Shown in pieces: positions 1 to 6,947 of a DNA stretch of 10,819 nt. The stretch spans positions 1 through 10,819 of the forward strand of contig JAIRLF010000144.1 in the NCBI GenBank assembly GCA_031259655.1. The letters are read 5' to 3'. The notes beneath the pieces are model-generated. The model did not search any database, was not told where the DNA came from, and saw only the letters and a program-made list of their open reading frames with translations. The first letter of the stretch is position 1; each line of letters opens with the position of its first letter. This DNA comes from Prevotellaceae bacterium (GTDB lineage: Bacteria; Bacteroidota; Bacteroidia; Bacteroidales; UBA932). The position numbers and the translations under genes are program-made.

Positions 1-3
1 GTT

Positions 4-98
4 GAACTACTACGTAGTTCAGATGAGGAGGCGACCATACCCCGAGCTGCGCCTGCGGCTTGCTCGGGGTTATTCATATTGAAGCCCTGACGGGCTTC
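4..98. repeat. Cluster of three GC-rich hairpins
   Basis: Three inverted repeats follow one another. GAACTAC (4-10) pairs with GTAGTTC (14-20) around a 3-base loop. ACCCCGAGC (39-47) pairs with GCTCGGGGT (62-70) around a GC-rich 14-base centre. GAAGCCC (81-87) pairs with GGGCTTC (92-98) around TGAC. The GC content is far above the AT-rich DNA that follows, and no convincing gene crosses it. This looks like a dispersed palindromic repeat (REP-like) or the remnant of a mobile-element end. It is not a classical terminator, because no T-run follows the last stem. The arms are seen directly; the class of element is inference. Confidence 0.55.
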
Positions 99-230
99 CG
101 GACAGTCAACATATTAACGAGACCCAGATCTTTTCTTTGCTTTAATGTTGATATTTGTATCAAATATGGTTTTTTTTCCGTTTTGGGTGACACTCTTATT
201 TCCTTGAGGTCAGGAAATCTGAATTTAAAG

Positions 231-275
231 AATTCTGTTCAATTCTAAAATTCTGTAAATTCTGTAAATTCTGAT
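231..275. repeat. AT-rich 9-bp tandem repeat
   Basis: The unit AATTCTGTA occurs twice exactly (249-257, 258-266), then once as AATTCTGAT (267-275). Looser copies start at 231 and 241. It lies in non-coding DNA between the hairpin cluster and the promoter-like boxes. I see no gene here and assign no function. Confidence 0.5.
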
Positions 276-344
276 CCGAAAAATATACTATGTAAAAAAA
301 AAACATTAATTTTGTATTCGAAAAATTCGAAAAAAATGTTGTAA

Positions 345-352
345 TAAATTTG
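345..352 (+). promoter_or_regulatory. Possible Bacteroidota -7 box (TAAATTTG)
   Basis: TAAATTTG fits the Bacteroides-type -7 consensus TAnnTTTG. A second match, TAATTTTG, lies at 307-314. Neither has a clear TTTG -33 element at the usual 19-21 bp spacing, so both are weak calls. Transcription from 345-352 would start near 359, about 40 bases before the small ORF at 400. Confidence 0.25.
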
Positions 353-399
353 TTTAACGAGGTCACAATAACAGACTCTAAAAGTAAGGACAAGATTAT

Positions 400-489
400 A
401 TGAAACGGATTGTATCACATAAGTCTTTGACAAATAAACCGGCTAAAATTTTGGCACGGTTTTTGCGGGGTGAATACCTGTTGTATTGA
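400..489 (+). CDS. Possible 29-residue basic small ORF
   Basis: ATG at 400 opens 29 codons ending in TGA at 487-489. The peptide is rich in Lys and Arg, begins MKRIVSHKSL and ends RFLRGEYLLY. AAGGA at 386-390 sits 9 bases before the ATG, a better Shine-Dalgarno match than most genes in this window have. I do not recognise the peptide. It could be a leader peptide ahead of the hairpin array and the DUF6261 gene, a stand-alone small protein, or chance. Against coding: its codons overlap a strong sigma-54-like promoter element at 452-466, so one of the two readings may be accidental. Confidence 0.25.
   Translation: MKRIVSHKSLTNKPAKILARFLRGEYLLY
452..466 (+). promoter_or_regulatory. Sigma-54 (RpoN)-type -24/-12 promoter element
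   Basis: TGGCAC (452-457), five bases, then TTGC (463-466) reproduces the RpoN consensus TGGCAC-N5-TTGC. The -24 GG is at 453-454 and the -12 GC at 465-466, 11 bp apart as required. Transcription would start near 478 and run through the 42-bp palindrome array into the DUF6261 gene, leaving a leader of about 315 bases. RpoN promoters need an enhancer-binding ATPase; the palindromes downstream are candidate sites for such a regulator, although activator sites usually lie upstream. The match is seen; use as a promoter is inference. Confidence 0.45.
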
Positions 490-558
490 TTAATTAAAAT
501 TATTACTTTAATATGTATTGTTTTATAGTTCATAACAGTTTCAACATCGCTCAAAGCC

Positions 559-743
559 TTCGGCAATATGCCGAAAGCTTTAAAATTTCTCAGGGAAGGT
601 TTCGGCATATTGCCGAAAGCTTTAAAATTTTTCTGAGAAGGTTTCGGCATATTGCCGAAAGCCTCAAAATTTTTCTGAGAAAGTTTCGGCATATTGCCGA
701 AAGCCTCAAAATTTTTCAGGAAAGGTTTCGGCATATTGCCGCA
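559..743. repeat. Five palindromes at exact 42-bp spacing
   Basis: A 17-bp palindrome, TTCGGCATATTGCCGAA, occurs at 559, 601, 643, 685 and 727, each time exactly 42 bp on. Copies 2-4 are identical. Copy 1 has the central TAT replaced by ATA, and copy 5 has one arm mismatch at 742. The four 25-bp spacers are also conserved and carry AAAATTT tracts. Each palindrome can form a 7-bp stem with a 3-base loop. At 10.5 bp per turn, 42 bp is four helical turns, so all copies face the same side of the DNA. Because 42 is divisible by three, repetitive ORFs stay open on both strands; I regard those as non-coding. Likely a protein-binding array or a multi-hairpin leader for the DUF6261 gene. Confidence 0.85.
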
Positions 744-792
744 AAGTCGAAAATTAAAATCATAATTAATAATTGTTTAAAAATAACATATC

Positions 793-1530
793 ATGAAAAT
801 TAGGAGAATAAGATTAAACAAATTACGGAATGAAGAATGGTTTAACTTCTTCAAGGAATTTAAAGCTTTTGTGGAAGAGTTTTTTCCTCAAACTCAAGAC
901 ATCGAAGAGTTGTTCACTGTGTTTCTAACTCTTTACGCTATGTCGAACTCGGCGTTGGACAAAATCATTAAAAGCGGACTTTCGAGCGTAATCGTGCAAC
1001 TGGACGAAGAACGTGACAGCCGTTTACGCGGAATGACCGCTGCTGTGAGGTCCGGACTTTACCATTACGATGCCGGCAAATGCGCTGCAGCCGAAAAAAT
1101 CGCCGAAGTGTTAGACCATTACGGCGATATCGCATTACGGTCGTACAACGAAGAAACTGCAGCAATATACAGTTTGTTGCAAGACCTCAGAGGACCCTAC
1201 GCCGACGCCGTACAAACTTTGGAGTTGAACGGCTGGATTGACGAACTGGATAACAGCAATCAAAACTTCGAAAAGGCTATCCTCGACCGTCACCGCGAAA
1301 TACTCGGCAAAACGGATGTCAACATGCTTGATGTTCGACGTAAAACCGACCGGTGCTATCTGGACATTGTTGAACGTATCGAAGCGCTTATGCTGATTCA
1401 TGGCGACGGAGAATTTGCTCCTTTTGTGACAGTCTTGAACAACAATATCGACAGATATATCACTGTACTGAACCGCCGTAGCGGAAACAAAAAAAATGAA
1501 GATACGGACCTTGCTACTGATGAAAATTAA
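793..1530 (+). CDS. DUF6261 family protein
   Basis: A 245-residue, probably cytoplasmic protein without signal peptide or membrane segment. It matches my recollection of the Bacteroidales DUF6261 family: an N-terminal LRNEEWFNFFKEFKAFVEEF-type segment near residue 12, an RDSRLRGM segment near 74 leading into AAVRSG, a conserved YNEETAAIYSLLQDL stretch near 118, and a C-terminal helical part with TDRCYLDIVERI. It is mostly helical, and length is usual for the family. The function is unknown; no catalytic motif is visible. The ATG at 793 is supported by family similarity beginning immediately after it. No clear Shine-Dalgarno sequence precedes it. The 42-bp palindrome array ends 49 bases upstream and a sigma-54-like element lies 327 bases upstream, suggesting regulated expression. 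The next gene starts 46 bases after its stop, so co-transcription is possible. Confidence 0.88.
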   Translation: MKIRRIRLNKLRNEEWFNFFKEFKAFVEEFFPQTQDIEELFTVFLTLYAMSNSALDKIIKSGLSSVIVQLDEERDSRLRGMTAAVRSGLYHYDAGKCAAAEKIAEVLDHYGDIALRSYNEETAAIYSLLQDLRGPYADAVQTLELNGWIDELDNSNQNFEKAILDRHREILGKTDVNMLDVRRKTDRCYLDIVERIEALMLIHGDGEFAPFVTVLNNNIDRYITVLNRRSGNKKNEDTDLATDEN

Positions 1531-1576
1531 ATATCCGACATTGTAAACAAATAATCGGAAATAATGTATTTACATC

Positions 1577-3718
1577 ATGAAAATCAAATTGTTATTAGCA
1601 AGCGCCGCAGTTTGCATTTCGTTGAACTTATCTGCGCAGCAGCAAGAGGGTGTTGTAACTCGTGAACAGGTACTGAATCTGTACTATCAGGCGCAGAAAG
1701 CAGAGAAAAACAATCAGAAGGAGGAAGCTGTAAAGATTTACAAAAACCTCCTGTCTATCGACCAAAATTTGCCGACTCCTTATCTGAAATTGGCAAATAT
1801 CTATGCCGGCGACAAAAACAATGTCTCATCCATCAATGAGGCGATTGCGATGTACAAAAAATATTTGGAACTGAACCCCTCCGATAAAAATGCGGAAGCG
1901 TTGAAAAACACCGTCGCACGGTTAGAAGAAAGCATAAAAAATCCAAATGCCGACGTAAATAATAATCCCTCGCAAGCTATTCGCGAAACGGCAACTCCCG
2001 TAACTCCGGCGGTAACTCCGGCAGTAACTCCGGCGGTTTCGCCGGAAAATCCTCCTCCGGCGACGGAAGAAGCCGATATCAACACTCTCTGGAACAAGGC
2101 GCAAACCGCCATACAGGAGAAAAATTACGGTATAGCGGGAAATTTGCTGAACCGGATTGTCAGCCTTGTGCCGCCAAATCATCCACTGTTTGCGCAGTCC
2201 AACATTCTGTTAGCAAACATTTACGGCGACACGGGCAATACCGACAAAATGCAGGAAGCGCTCAACACTCTGGAATCGTACGTAGAAATACACGAGCAGG
2301 TTGTCGCGGAAATGGATAACACAACCCAGACGCAGACGCAAACGCAGCCGAAAAATAAAATTCCGTTTGAGGAAGATTTGTGCGGAATATGGGTTTCCGA
2401 CTATTCGGAAGATAAGGATAAATTGCCGTATTTGGTTCTGGAAGTATCGAATACGGGCTCGAAATATTATGCGCGGATACTGCCTCACTGCACACTGGCA
2501 AAAAAACACAAGATGTACACAGGATTGCCTTTCCACTATTCGATGTCGAACATGTCGAAACAGACCGCAAACGAATCCCGAAATCTTACCGGCGGAAAAA
2601 CGTTTTTAGCTCTGACCGAAAACCTGAAAATACATGGAGATAACAATATTGCCGTACTGTATTTTGGCGACGAAACATTGAAGGAAAGTAAGACGGGATT
2701 AACCGAATCCGCTATGCACACGGTAGGAACGGTGGCAGATAATTTTGTTGTCGATATCCTTGTGACGGGATTATCGCTTGTCTTTTCCGAACTGTCTTCC
2801 TCTAAAGCAGTGGTAGTTACATTAGACTTGCATATAAAAAGGCTGTTTAACGGCTGTGCCGATTTAGTTCTGGAACAGAATTTTTACGAAGAACGTTCGA
2901 ACGGGAAAAAATCCGGTTCACAATCCAATAAACTGATGAAACTCTACAAGCTCTATCCCGAATATGACCTCATGTTTATTGCCGAAGGACAGGAACTGTT
3001 CGGATATAAAGAATTTAAAAAAGACGAACTGATAGAACGCGAAGAATACAGACAACTGATGGCATCGACAGACCGAAAAAACTTCAATAAACAGACGTAT
3101 AAAAAACTAAGTGAAAAGGTTGTCGAACAGTCCAAAATCGCATTTTCGGGACAGGCTAACGATTTGACGCGAGAAATTCGGGAAAATTTCGAATACGCCA
3201 CACAGGGCTTTTCATATCAGGAAATAACAAACGAAAACGGAACATACAAAGGCTGGACGGACATATCCGGAAAATCAAACGGATACGGACATGCAAAGCT
3301 AAATTCCGGATACGAATATCTGGGCGAATGGAAAGACAGTAAATATTATGGAACAGGGAAATATACCATCCCCGGCATGGGCGTTTATACCGGCGGGTTT
3401 TTGAACAGCAAATTTCACGGAACAGGAATTTTTGCATACTCCAACGGAGAACAGTACGAAGGCGAATGGAAAAACGGAAAGAAAAACGGAAAGGGAAAAT
3501 ACAGCATGTCAAATGGCGCTGTGTACGAAGGCTCATGGAAAAACGGCGAAACGCAAAACGGCACAATCAAATACGCCGACGGAAGTATCTACGAAGGTCA
3601 GTGCAATTATAACAAAACAACAAAACGCATTGAAAAACATGGACAGGGCGTTGCTGTTTACGCAAATGGAGAAACTCTCGCCGGAAATTGGGAAAACGAT
3701 GTATATACTAATAAATAA
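1577..3718 (+). CDS. Secreted TPR and MORN-repeat protein
   Basis: A 713-residue protein with a signal peptide (hydrophobic core 5-18, probable cleavage LSA|Q after residue 20). TPR-like helices occupy about 25-120. A Pro/Thr/Val linker (about 139-161) is encoded by three 12-bp repeats at 2000-2035. More TPR-like helices span about 165-240, and a short QTQTQTQ tract follows near 252. Residues 262-555 form a domain I cannot name, opening with LCGIWVSDY, a G-x-W start like some lipocalin-type barrels. From 557 to 708 there are about six MORN repeats, for example YEGEWKNGKKNGKGKY. TPRs bind proteins; MORN repeats bind proteins or lipids or act as rods. No enzyme motif is seen. First gene of a five-gene block of exported proteins, the next beginning 11 bases on. 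Periplasmic or surface scaffold is inferred. Confidence 0.85.
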   Translation: MKIKLLLASAAVCISLNLSAQQQEGVVTREQVLNLYYQAQKAEKNNQKEEAVKIYKNLLSIDQNLPTPYLKLANIYAGDKNNVSSINEAIAMYKKYLELNPSDKNAEALKNTVARLEESIKNPNADVNNNPSQAIRETATPVTPAVTPAVTPAVSPENPPPATEEADINTLWNKAQTAIQEKNYGIAGNLLNRIVSLVPPNHPLFAQSNILLANIYGDTGNTDKMQEALNTLESYVEIHEQVVAEMDNTTQTQTQTQPKNKIPFEEDLCGIWVSDYSEDKDKLPYLVLEVSNTGSKYYARILPHCTLAKKHKMYTGLPFHYSMSNMSKQTANESRNLTGGKTFLALTENLKIHGDNNIAVLYFGDETLKESKTGLTESAMHTVGTVADNFVVDILVTGLSLVFSELSSSKAVVVTLDLHIKRLFNGCADLVLEQNFYEERSNGKKSGSQSNKLMKLYKLYPEYDLMFIAEGQELFGYKEFKKDELIEREEYRQLMASTDRKNFNKQTYKKLSEKVVEQSKIAFSGQANDLTREIRENFEYATQGFSYQEITNENGTYKGWTDISGKSNGYGHAKLNSGYEYLGEWKDSKYYGTGKYTIPGMGVYTGGFLNSKFHGTGIFAYSNGEQYEGEWKNGKKNGKGKYSMSNGAVYEGSWKNGETQNGTIKYADGSIYEGQCNYNKTTKRIEKHGQGVAVYANGETLAGNWENDVYTNK

Positions 3719-3729
3719 AACCGAGTAAA

Positions 3730-4794
3730 ATGAAAACAATAATTATTTGCTTAATGGGCATCATGTTCTGTTCTGTCGCTAATGCTCAAAACAACTGTAA
3801 ACAACAATTCCAAACTCAAATCGACAAGGCTTGGAGCGATTACAGAGACAGAAACGATAAAATCCGAAAAGAATCGGACAATAATGTCGCCGATTTAATG
3901 ACGAGTCTAAAGAAATGCCGTGATGAGCTAAAAGAAATTAACAGGAAAATTGAAGAATGCGAACGACAAAATGGAGTGGTCGATTCGACGAAGAACGGCG
4001 CTTCTTTGAACAGCATGACTTTAAAAGATTTAATGAATGCAAAAGGCGCTTCGGGACAACAGGTCCATAAAACAACTTCCAACGCACAGGCTATAGTAGA
4101 AGCGCAAGTGCAGGAAATAGAGGCGCAAGTGCAGGAAGTAGAGGCTCAAGCGCAAGAAGTAAAGGCGCAAGCGCAAGAAGTAAAGGCGCAAACGCAGGAA
4201 GTAAAGGCGCAAACGCAGGATGTAGAGGCGCAAGCGCAAGAAGTAAAGGCGCAAACGCAGGATGTAGAGGCTCAAACGCAGGATGTAGAGGCTCAAAAGC
4301 AGGATGTAGAAGCTCAAAAGCAGGCTGTAGAAGCTCAAAAGCAGGAAGTAGAGGCGCAAAAGCAGGCTGTAGAAGCTCAAAAGCAGGCTGTAGAAGCTCA
4401 AAAGCAGGCTCAAAAGCAGGAAGTAGAGGCTCAAAAGCAGGCTGTAGAAGCTCAAAAGCAGGAAGTAGAGGCTCAAAAGCAGGCTGTAGAAGCTCAAAAG
4501 CAGGAAGTAGAGGCGCAAAAGCAGGCTGTAGAAGTTCAAAAGCAGGCTGTAGAGGCGCAAAAGCAGGCTGTAGAGGCTCAAAAGCAGGCAATACTGCAAA
4601 ATCGGGACAAGAAACAAGAGCGTATTTCCTATTCCAAACCTACTCTTATTGTTACCGAGTCCGGCGAACAATACGAAGCCGGTGAAGGCGACTATTTCGA
4701 AGGCGAAATCAAAAATGGCAAAATAATACAGGGACGTCTTTACGATAAAGCAGGAAAAGTGAAAAAATTGTTTTTAATACGAAAAGTACATTAA
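3730..4794 (+). CDS. Secreted heptad-repeat coiled-coil protein
   Basis: A 354-residue protein with a clear signal peptide (ANA|Q, cleavage after residue 19). Residues 20-75 are charged and helical with several Cys (NNCKQQ, LKKCRDE, EECERQ). Residues 123-287 are 23 units of a seven-residue repeat, typically VEAQKQA, VEAQKQE or VEAQTQD. With Val at heptad position a, Gln falls at d, and Lys/Glu at e and g can form salt bridges, so a long rod is expected. The C-terminus is different: residues from about 310 contain GEQYEAGEGDYFEGEIKNGK, a MORN-like unit resembling the repeats of the preceding gene. Its stop codon directly abuts the next ATG, so translational coupling is likely. Probably a spacer rod in the envelope; function inferred only from architecture. 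I recognise no named family. Confidence 0.8.
   Translation: MKTIIICLMGIMFCSVANAQNNCKQQFQTQIDKAWSDYRDRNDKIRKESDNNVADLMTSLKKCRDELKEINRKIEECERQNGVVDSTKNGASLNSMTLKDLMNAKGASGQQVHKTTSNAQAIVEAQVQEIEAQVQEVEAQAQEVKAQAQEVKAQTQEVKAQTQDVEAQAQEVKAQTQDVEAQTQDVEAQKQDVEAQKQAVEAQKQEVEAQKQAVEAQKQAVEAQKQAQKQEVEAQKQAVEAQKQEVEAQKQAVEAQKQEVEAQKQAVEVQKQAVEAQKQAVEAQKQAILQNRDKKQERISYSKPTLIVTESGEQYEAGEGDYFEGEIKNGKIIQGRLYDKAGKVKKLFLIRKVH
4096..4590 (+). repeat. 21-bp tandem repeat array (23 units)
   Basis: Twenty-three in-frame units code for a seven-residue heptad. Twenty-two are 21 bp; unit 15 (4390-4422) is 33 bp because of a 12-bp duplication that adds four residues. Units 1-9 are diverged, with Val, Ala or Thr at the fifth residue. 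Units 10-23 nearly all encode Lys there and are almost identical at the DNA level, indicating recent expansion of the 3' part. The period being a multiple of three keeps spurious antisense ORFs open. Confidence 0.92.
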
Positions 4795-5919
4795 ATGAAA
4801 AACATTATCGCATACGTATTTATCCTTATTTACGTTCCACTGTCGGCGCAGACATATTCGTCGCTCAAGTTGGCGGAAATAGGAGAGTATGTGCCAAAAT
4901 CCTGTTTGCCTGCAAAAGACAGCATTTTCGATTGTCCGGCGGTGATTAAGGGAAAATCATTAGTGGTTAAGTATAACAACAAAAACGAAGTATCGCATTT
5001 AGGTTTGTCGCTGTTCAGTCAAGAAATCAAAGAGATGATAAATTTTTCGGTATGCAGTTTTATCGAACGTTTTTTGCTGGAATTAATTCAGCAAAAAACA
5101 GGTTCCGGAATCGCTAAAAAACTGAAAGAACACGATATCACTCTCGAAGAAACAAAATTGACCGGCTCCGACGGTTTGTCGCCCGCCACGCTTTTGTCCG
5201 TCTTACAGAAGATGCAGGAACCTACTCATTTTACGCTTCATCATTCCGATAAGAAATATGCCGCTGTATGGAAATTTAAAGATGATGAAACCCTGACAAT
5301 GACTTTTCCCGTATCGCGCGAACTTATATTCGGTACAAATAAAAAAGAATCGGACGAAGCGCTGAGCGAATTGCTGTCTACAAGTTATTGCAGCGAAAAA
5401 CAAAAAAAAGCAACCGTATTCGTTGCCGACGACATGAAGGCAAACCCGTACAATAACAGGATTTTTGAATATAAAAGCGATTTTTTCATTTTATCGAAAC
5501 TAAACTCCGATATTTGCTGTTTCCGAGACGGCAAAGGCGAATTTTATCCTGTCTACAATGCCGATTATCCCGATATTTCGTTGAAAAATTTATTTCTGTT
5601 ACCACAGATGAACACAAGTTTGCAACTTCATATCAAACATCATCAATACAGTAATTTTACCCCCGAATTTGAAATGAATTTAACGGATTTTATCTGTTTT
5701 TTTCAAGCCGAATCGAATATTTACTGTCATGTAGAAACCTCAGAACAGGACATTTTGAAAGTCTATGTGATTATACACAGTGCAAAATTCAATTACATAC
5801 ACATGCTGTACGCAAAAACCGATGTGAATACAGTGTTTAAACCACATGGAATTATACAGGCCGAATTTTATTCAAACATCCCGCAGCATAATATAAAAAA
5901 TTTATTTTCAACATATTAA
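4795..5919 (+). CDS. Secreted protein of unknown function
   Basis: A 374-residue protein with a signal peptide (MKNIIAYVFILIYVPLSA, cleavage before Q19). The start is fixed by the signal peptide, and the ATG follows the previous stop codon with no gap. The rest is mixed alpha/beta without repeats: a segment near 35-75 with DCPAVIKGK and HLGLSLF, a helical stretch with FSVCSFIERFLLEL near 85-100, a central part with TMTFPVSREL, and a beta-rich C-terminal half with ICCFRDGKGEFYPVY. It carries several cysteines, which could form disulfides in the periplasm. I know of no named domain for it, although the HLG...FIERFLLEL pattern resembles conserved hypothetical proteins in Bacteroidales. No catalytic motif is visible. 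Its position in the tight operon suggests it works with the TPR, MORN and coiled-coil partners. Confidence 0.72.
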   Translation: MKNIIAYVFILIYVPLSAQTYSSLKLAEIGEYVPKSCLPAKDSIFDCPAVIKGKSLVVKYNNKNEVSHLGLSLFSQEIKEMINFSVCSFIERFLLELIQQKTGSGIAKKLKEHDITLEETKLTGSDGLSPATLLSVLQKMQEPTHFTLHHSDKKYAAVWKFKDDETLTMTFPVSRELIFGTNKKESDEALSELLSTSYCSEKQKKATVFVADDMKANPYNNRIFEYKSDFFILSKLNSDICCFRDGKGEFYPVYNADYPDISLKNLFLLPQMNTSLQLHIKHHQYSNFTPEFEMNLTDFICFFQAESNIYCHVETSEQDILKVYVIIHSAKFNYIHMLYAKTDVNTVFKPHGIIQAEFYSNIPQHNIKNLFSTY

Positions 5920-5931
5920 TTAAATGAAATT

Positions 5932-6927
5932 ATGAAACTTAGAACACCTTTAATAATTATTTTTTTGATTGCCGTATTCTCAATCAAAATTCAGGCGCAG
6001 GAAGGAATTACACAGTTGCGCATAACCGCCGGCATTGACGAAGGTATTTCAAAAATGCAAATAGAAATGAACACCTCGTTGTTGCTTACGGCAATGAGCG
6101 TCGGCATTATCGACGGCTCTATCCCCGACACTTCGGGAATCGACATCTCGAAAGAAGCCGCGCAAACTCTGTTTTCGATGTGGCAATCGACAAGCGAAAT
6201 GATTTGCCCCATTTCGACAGTAGAACGCAAATGCCTTCACCGTCTGCAAGGCGGCTATCAGGTACGGGACATTCCGGTTAGCATGCTCGCCGCACCGGAA
6301 GACGACCGCGACCATAATCTGGTGATTAACTACACCAAAGATGGTAAAATAGATGATATTTTCGTCGCTATCGAAAATTCACGTATCGACCAAATTCTGC
6401 TGAATAATATTTCGGTCGAAGATTTTTCGCGCCGAATGAAAATACTGGATTTTGTCGAACAGTTCCGAACGGCATACAATATCAAAGATTTGAATCATAT
6501 CAAAAAAGTCTTTAGCAATAATGCCTTGATTATAACCGGAAAAGTGATTGTAGAAAAACCAAACTCCGATCAGGTTCTACAAAACATAGGAAAAGAAAAA
6601 ATTGTGTATCAAACACAAACCAAACAGGAATATGTGACAAAACTTGAAGGGATTTTCGCAAATAATAAATATATCAACATCGAATTTGAAGATATCGAAG
6701 TCATTACGCATCCAAAATATAACGAAATCTACGGCGTTACTCTGAAACAAAAATGGAATACGTCGAACTACAGCGACGTCGGATATCTGTTTCTCATGAT
6801 TGACTTCAAAGACGATGACAATCCGCTTATACACGTTCGTACCTGGCAACCGGACAAATATAACGGTAAAGAACTTGCGCGCGAAGAACGCTTTCATATA
6901 GGCTCGTTCGGTAAATTAAACAGATAA
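5932..6927 (+). CDS. Secreted protein with C-terminal NTF2-like domain
   Basis: A 331-residue protein with a signal peptide ending IQA|Q (cleavage after residue 22). Residues 30-165 form an N-terminal domain without a name I can give, including MWQSTSEMICP and GGYQVRDIPVSM. From about residue 168 (MKILDFVEQFRTAYN) to 309 (HVRTWQPDK, 301-309) the sequence fits an NTF2/SnoaL-like cone fold: helix, FSNNALIITGKV, a long insertion, then strands with YGVTLKQKWNTSNYSDVGYL. I recall this two-part architecture as recurrent in Bacteroidales secreted proteins. NTF2-like domains bind small ligands or form dimers; some are enzymes, but no catalytic residues can be assigned here. The gene begins 12 bases after the previous stop and ends 20 bases before the next start, so it is part of the operon. 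Confidence 0.8.
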   Translation: MKLRTPLIIIFLIAVFSIKIQAQEGITQLRITAGIDEGISKMQIEMNTSLLLTAMSVGIIDGSIPDTSGIDISKEAAQTLFSMWQSTSEMICPISTVERKCLHRLQGGYQVRDIPVSMLAAPEDDRDHNLVINYTKDGKIDDIFVAIENSRIDQILLNNISVEDFSRRMKILDFVEQFRTAYNIKDLNHIKKVFSNNALIITGKVIVEKPNSDQVLQNIGKEKIVYQTQTKQEYVTKLEGIFANNKYINIEFEDIEVITHPKYNEIYGVTLKQKWNTSNYSDVGYLFLMIDFKDDDNPLIHVRTWQPDKYNGKELAREERFHIGSFGKLNR

Positions 6928-6947
6928 TCTATAAAAAATATAAAATT

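Noticed and set aside
148..177. Rho-independent terminator (TTGATA/TATCAA stem then T-run)
   Set aside because: The stem is only 6 bp and AT-rich, and the T-run begins six bases after it.
559..743. CRISPR array
   Set aside because: The spacers are nearly as conserved as the palindromes, and no cas genes are present.
396..803. ORFs on both strands through the 42-bp array (112 and 96 residues)
   Set aside because: Both exist because 42 is a multiple of three. The conserved feature is the DNA palindrome, and neither ORF has a distinctive non-repeat domain; the plus ORF also runs into the DUF6261 start.
3156..3566. Minus-strand ORF of 136 residues
   Set aside because: It lies opposite clear MORN repeats and has the Arg/Phe-rich composition of an antisense shadow.
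4030..4671. Long minus-strand ORFs (213 and 166 residues) across the heptad array
   Set aside because: They are mirror readings of a 21-bp repeat whose period keeps other frames open; their Leu/Tyr/Pro-rich repeats have no family character, while the plus-strand gene has a signal peptide and operon context.
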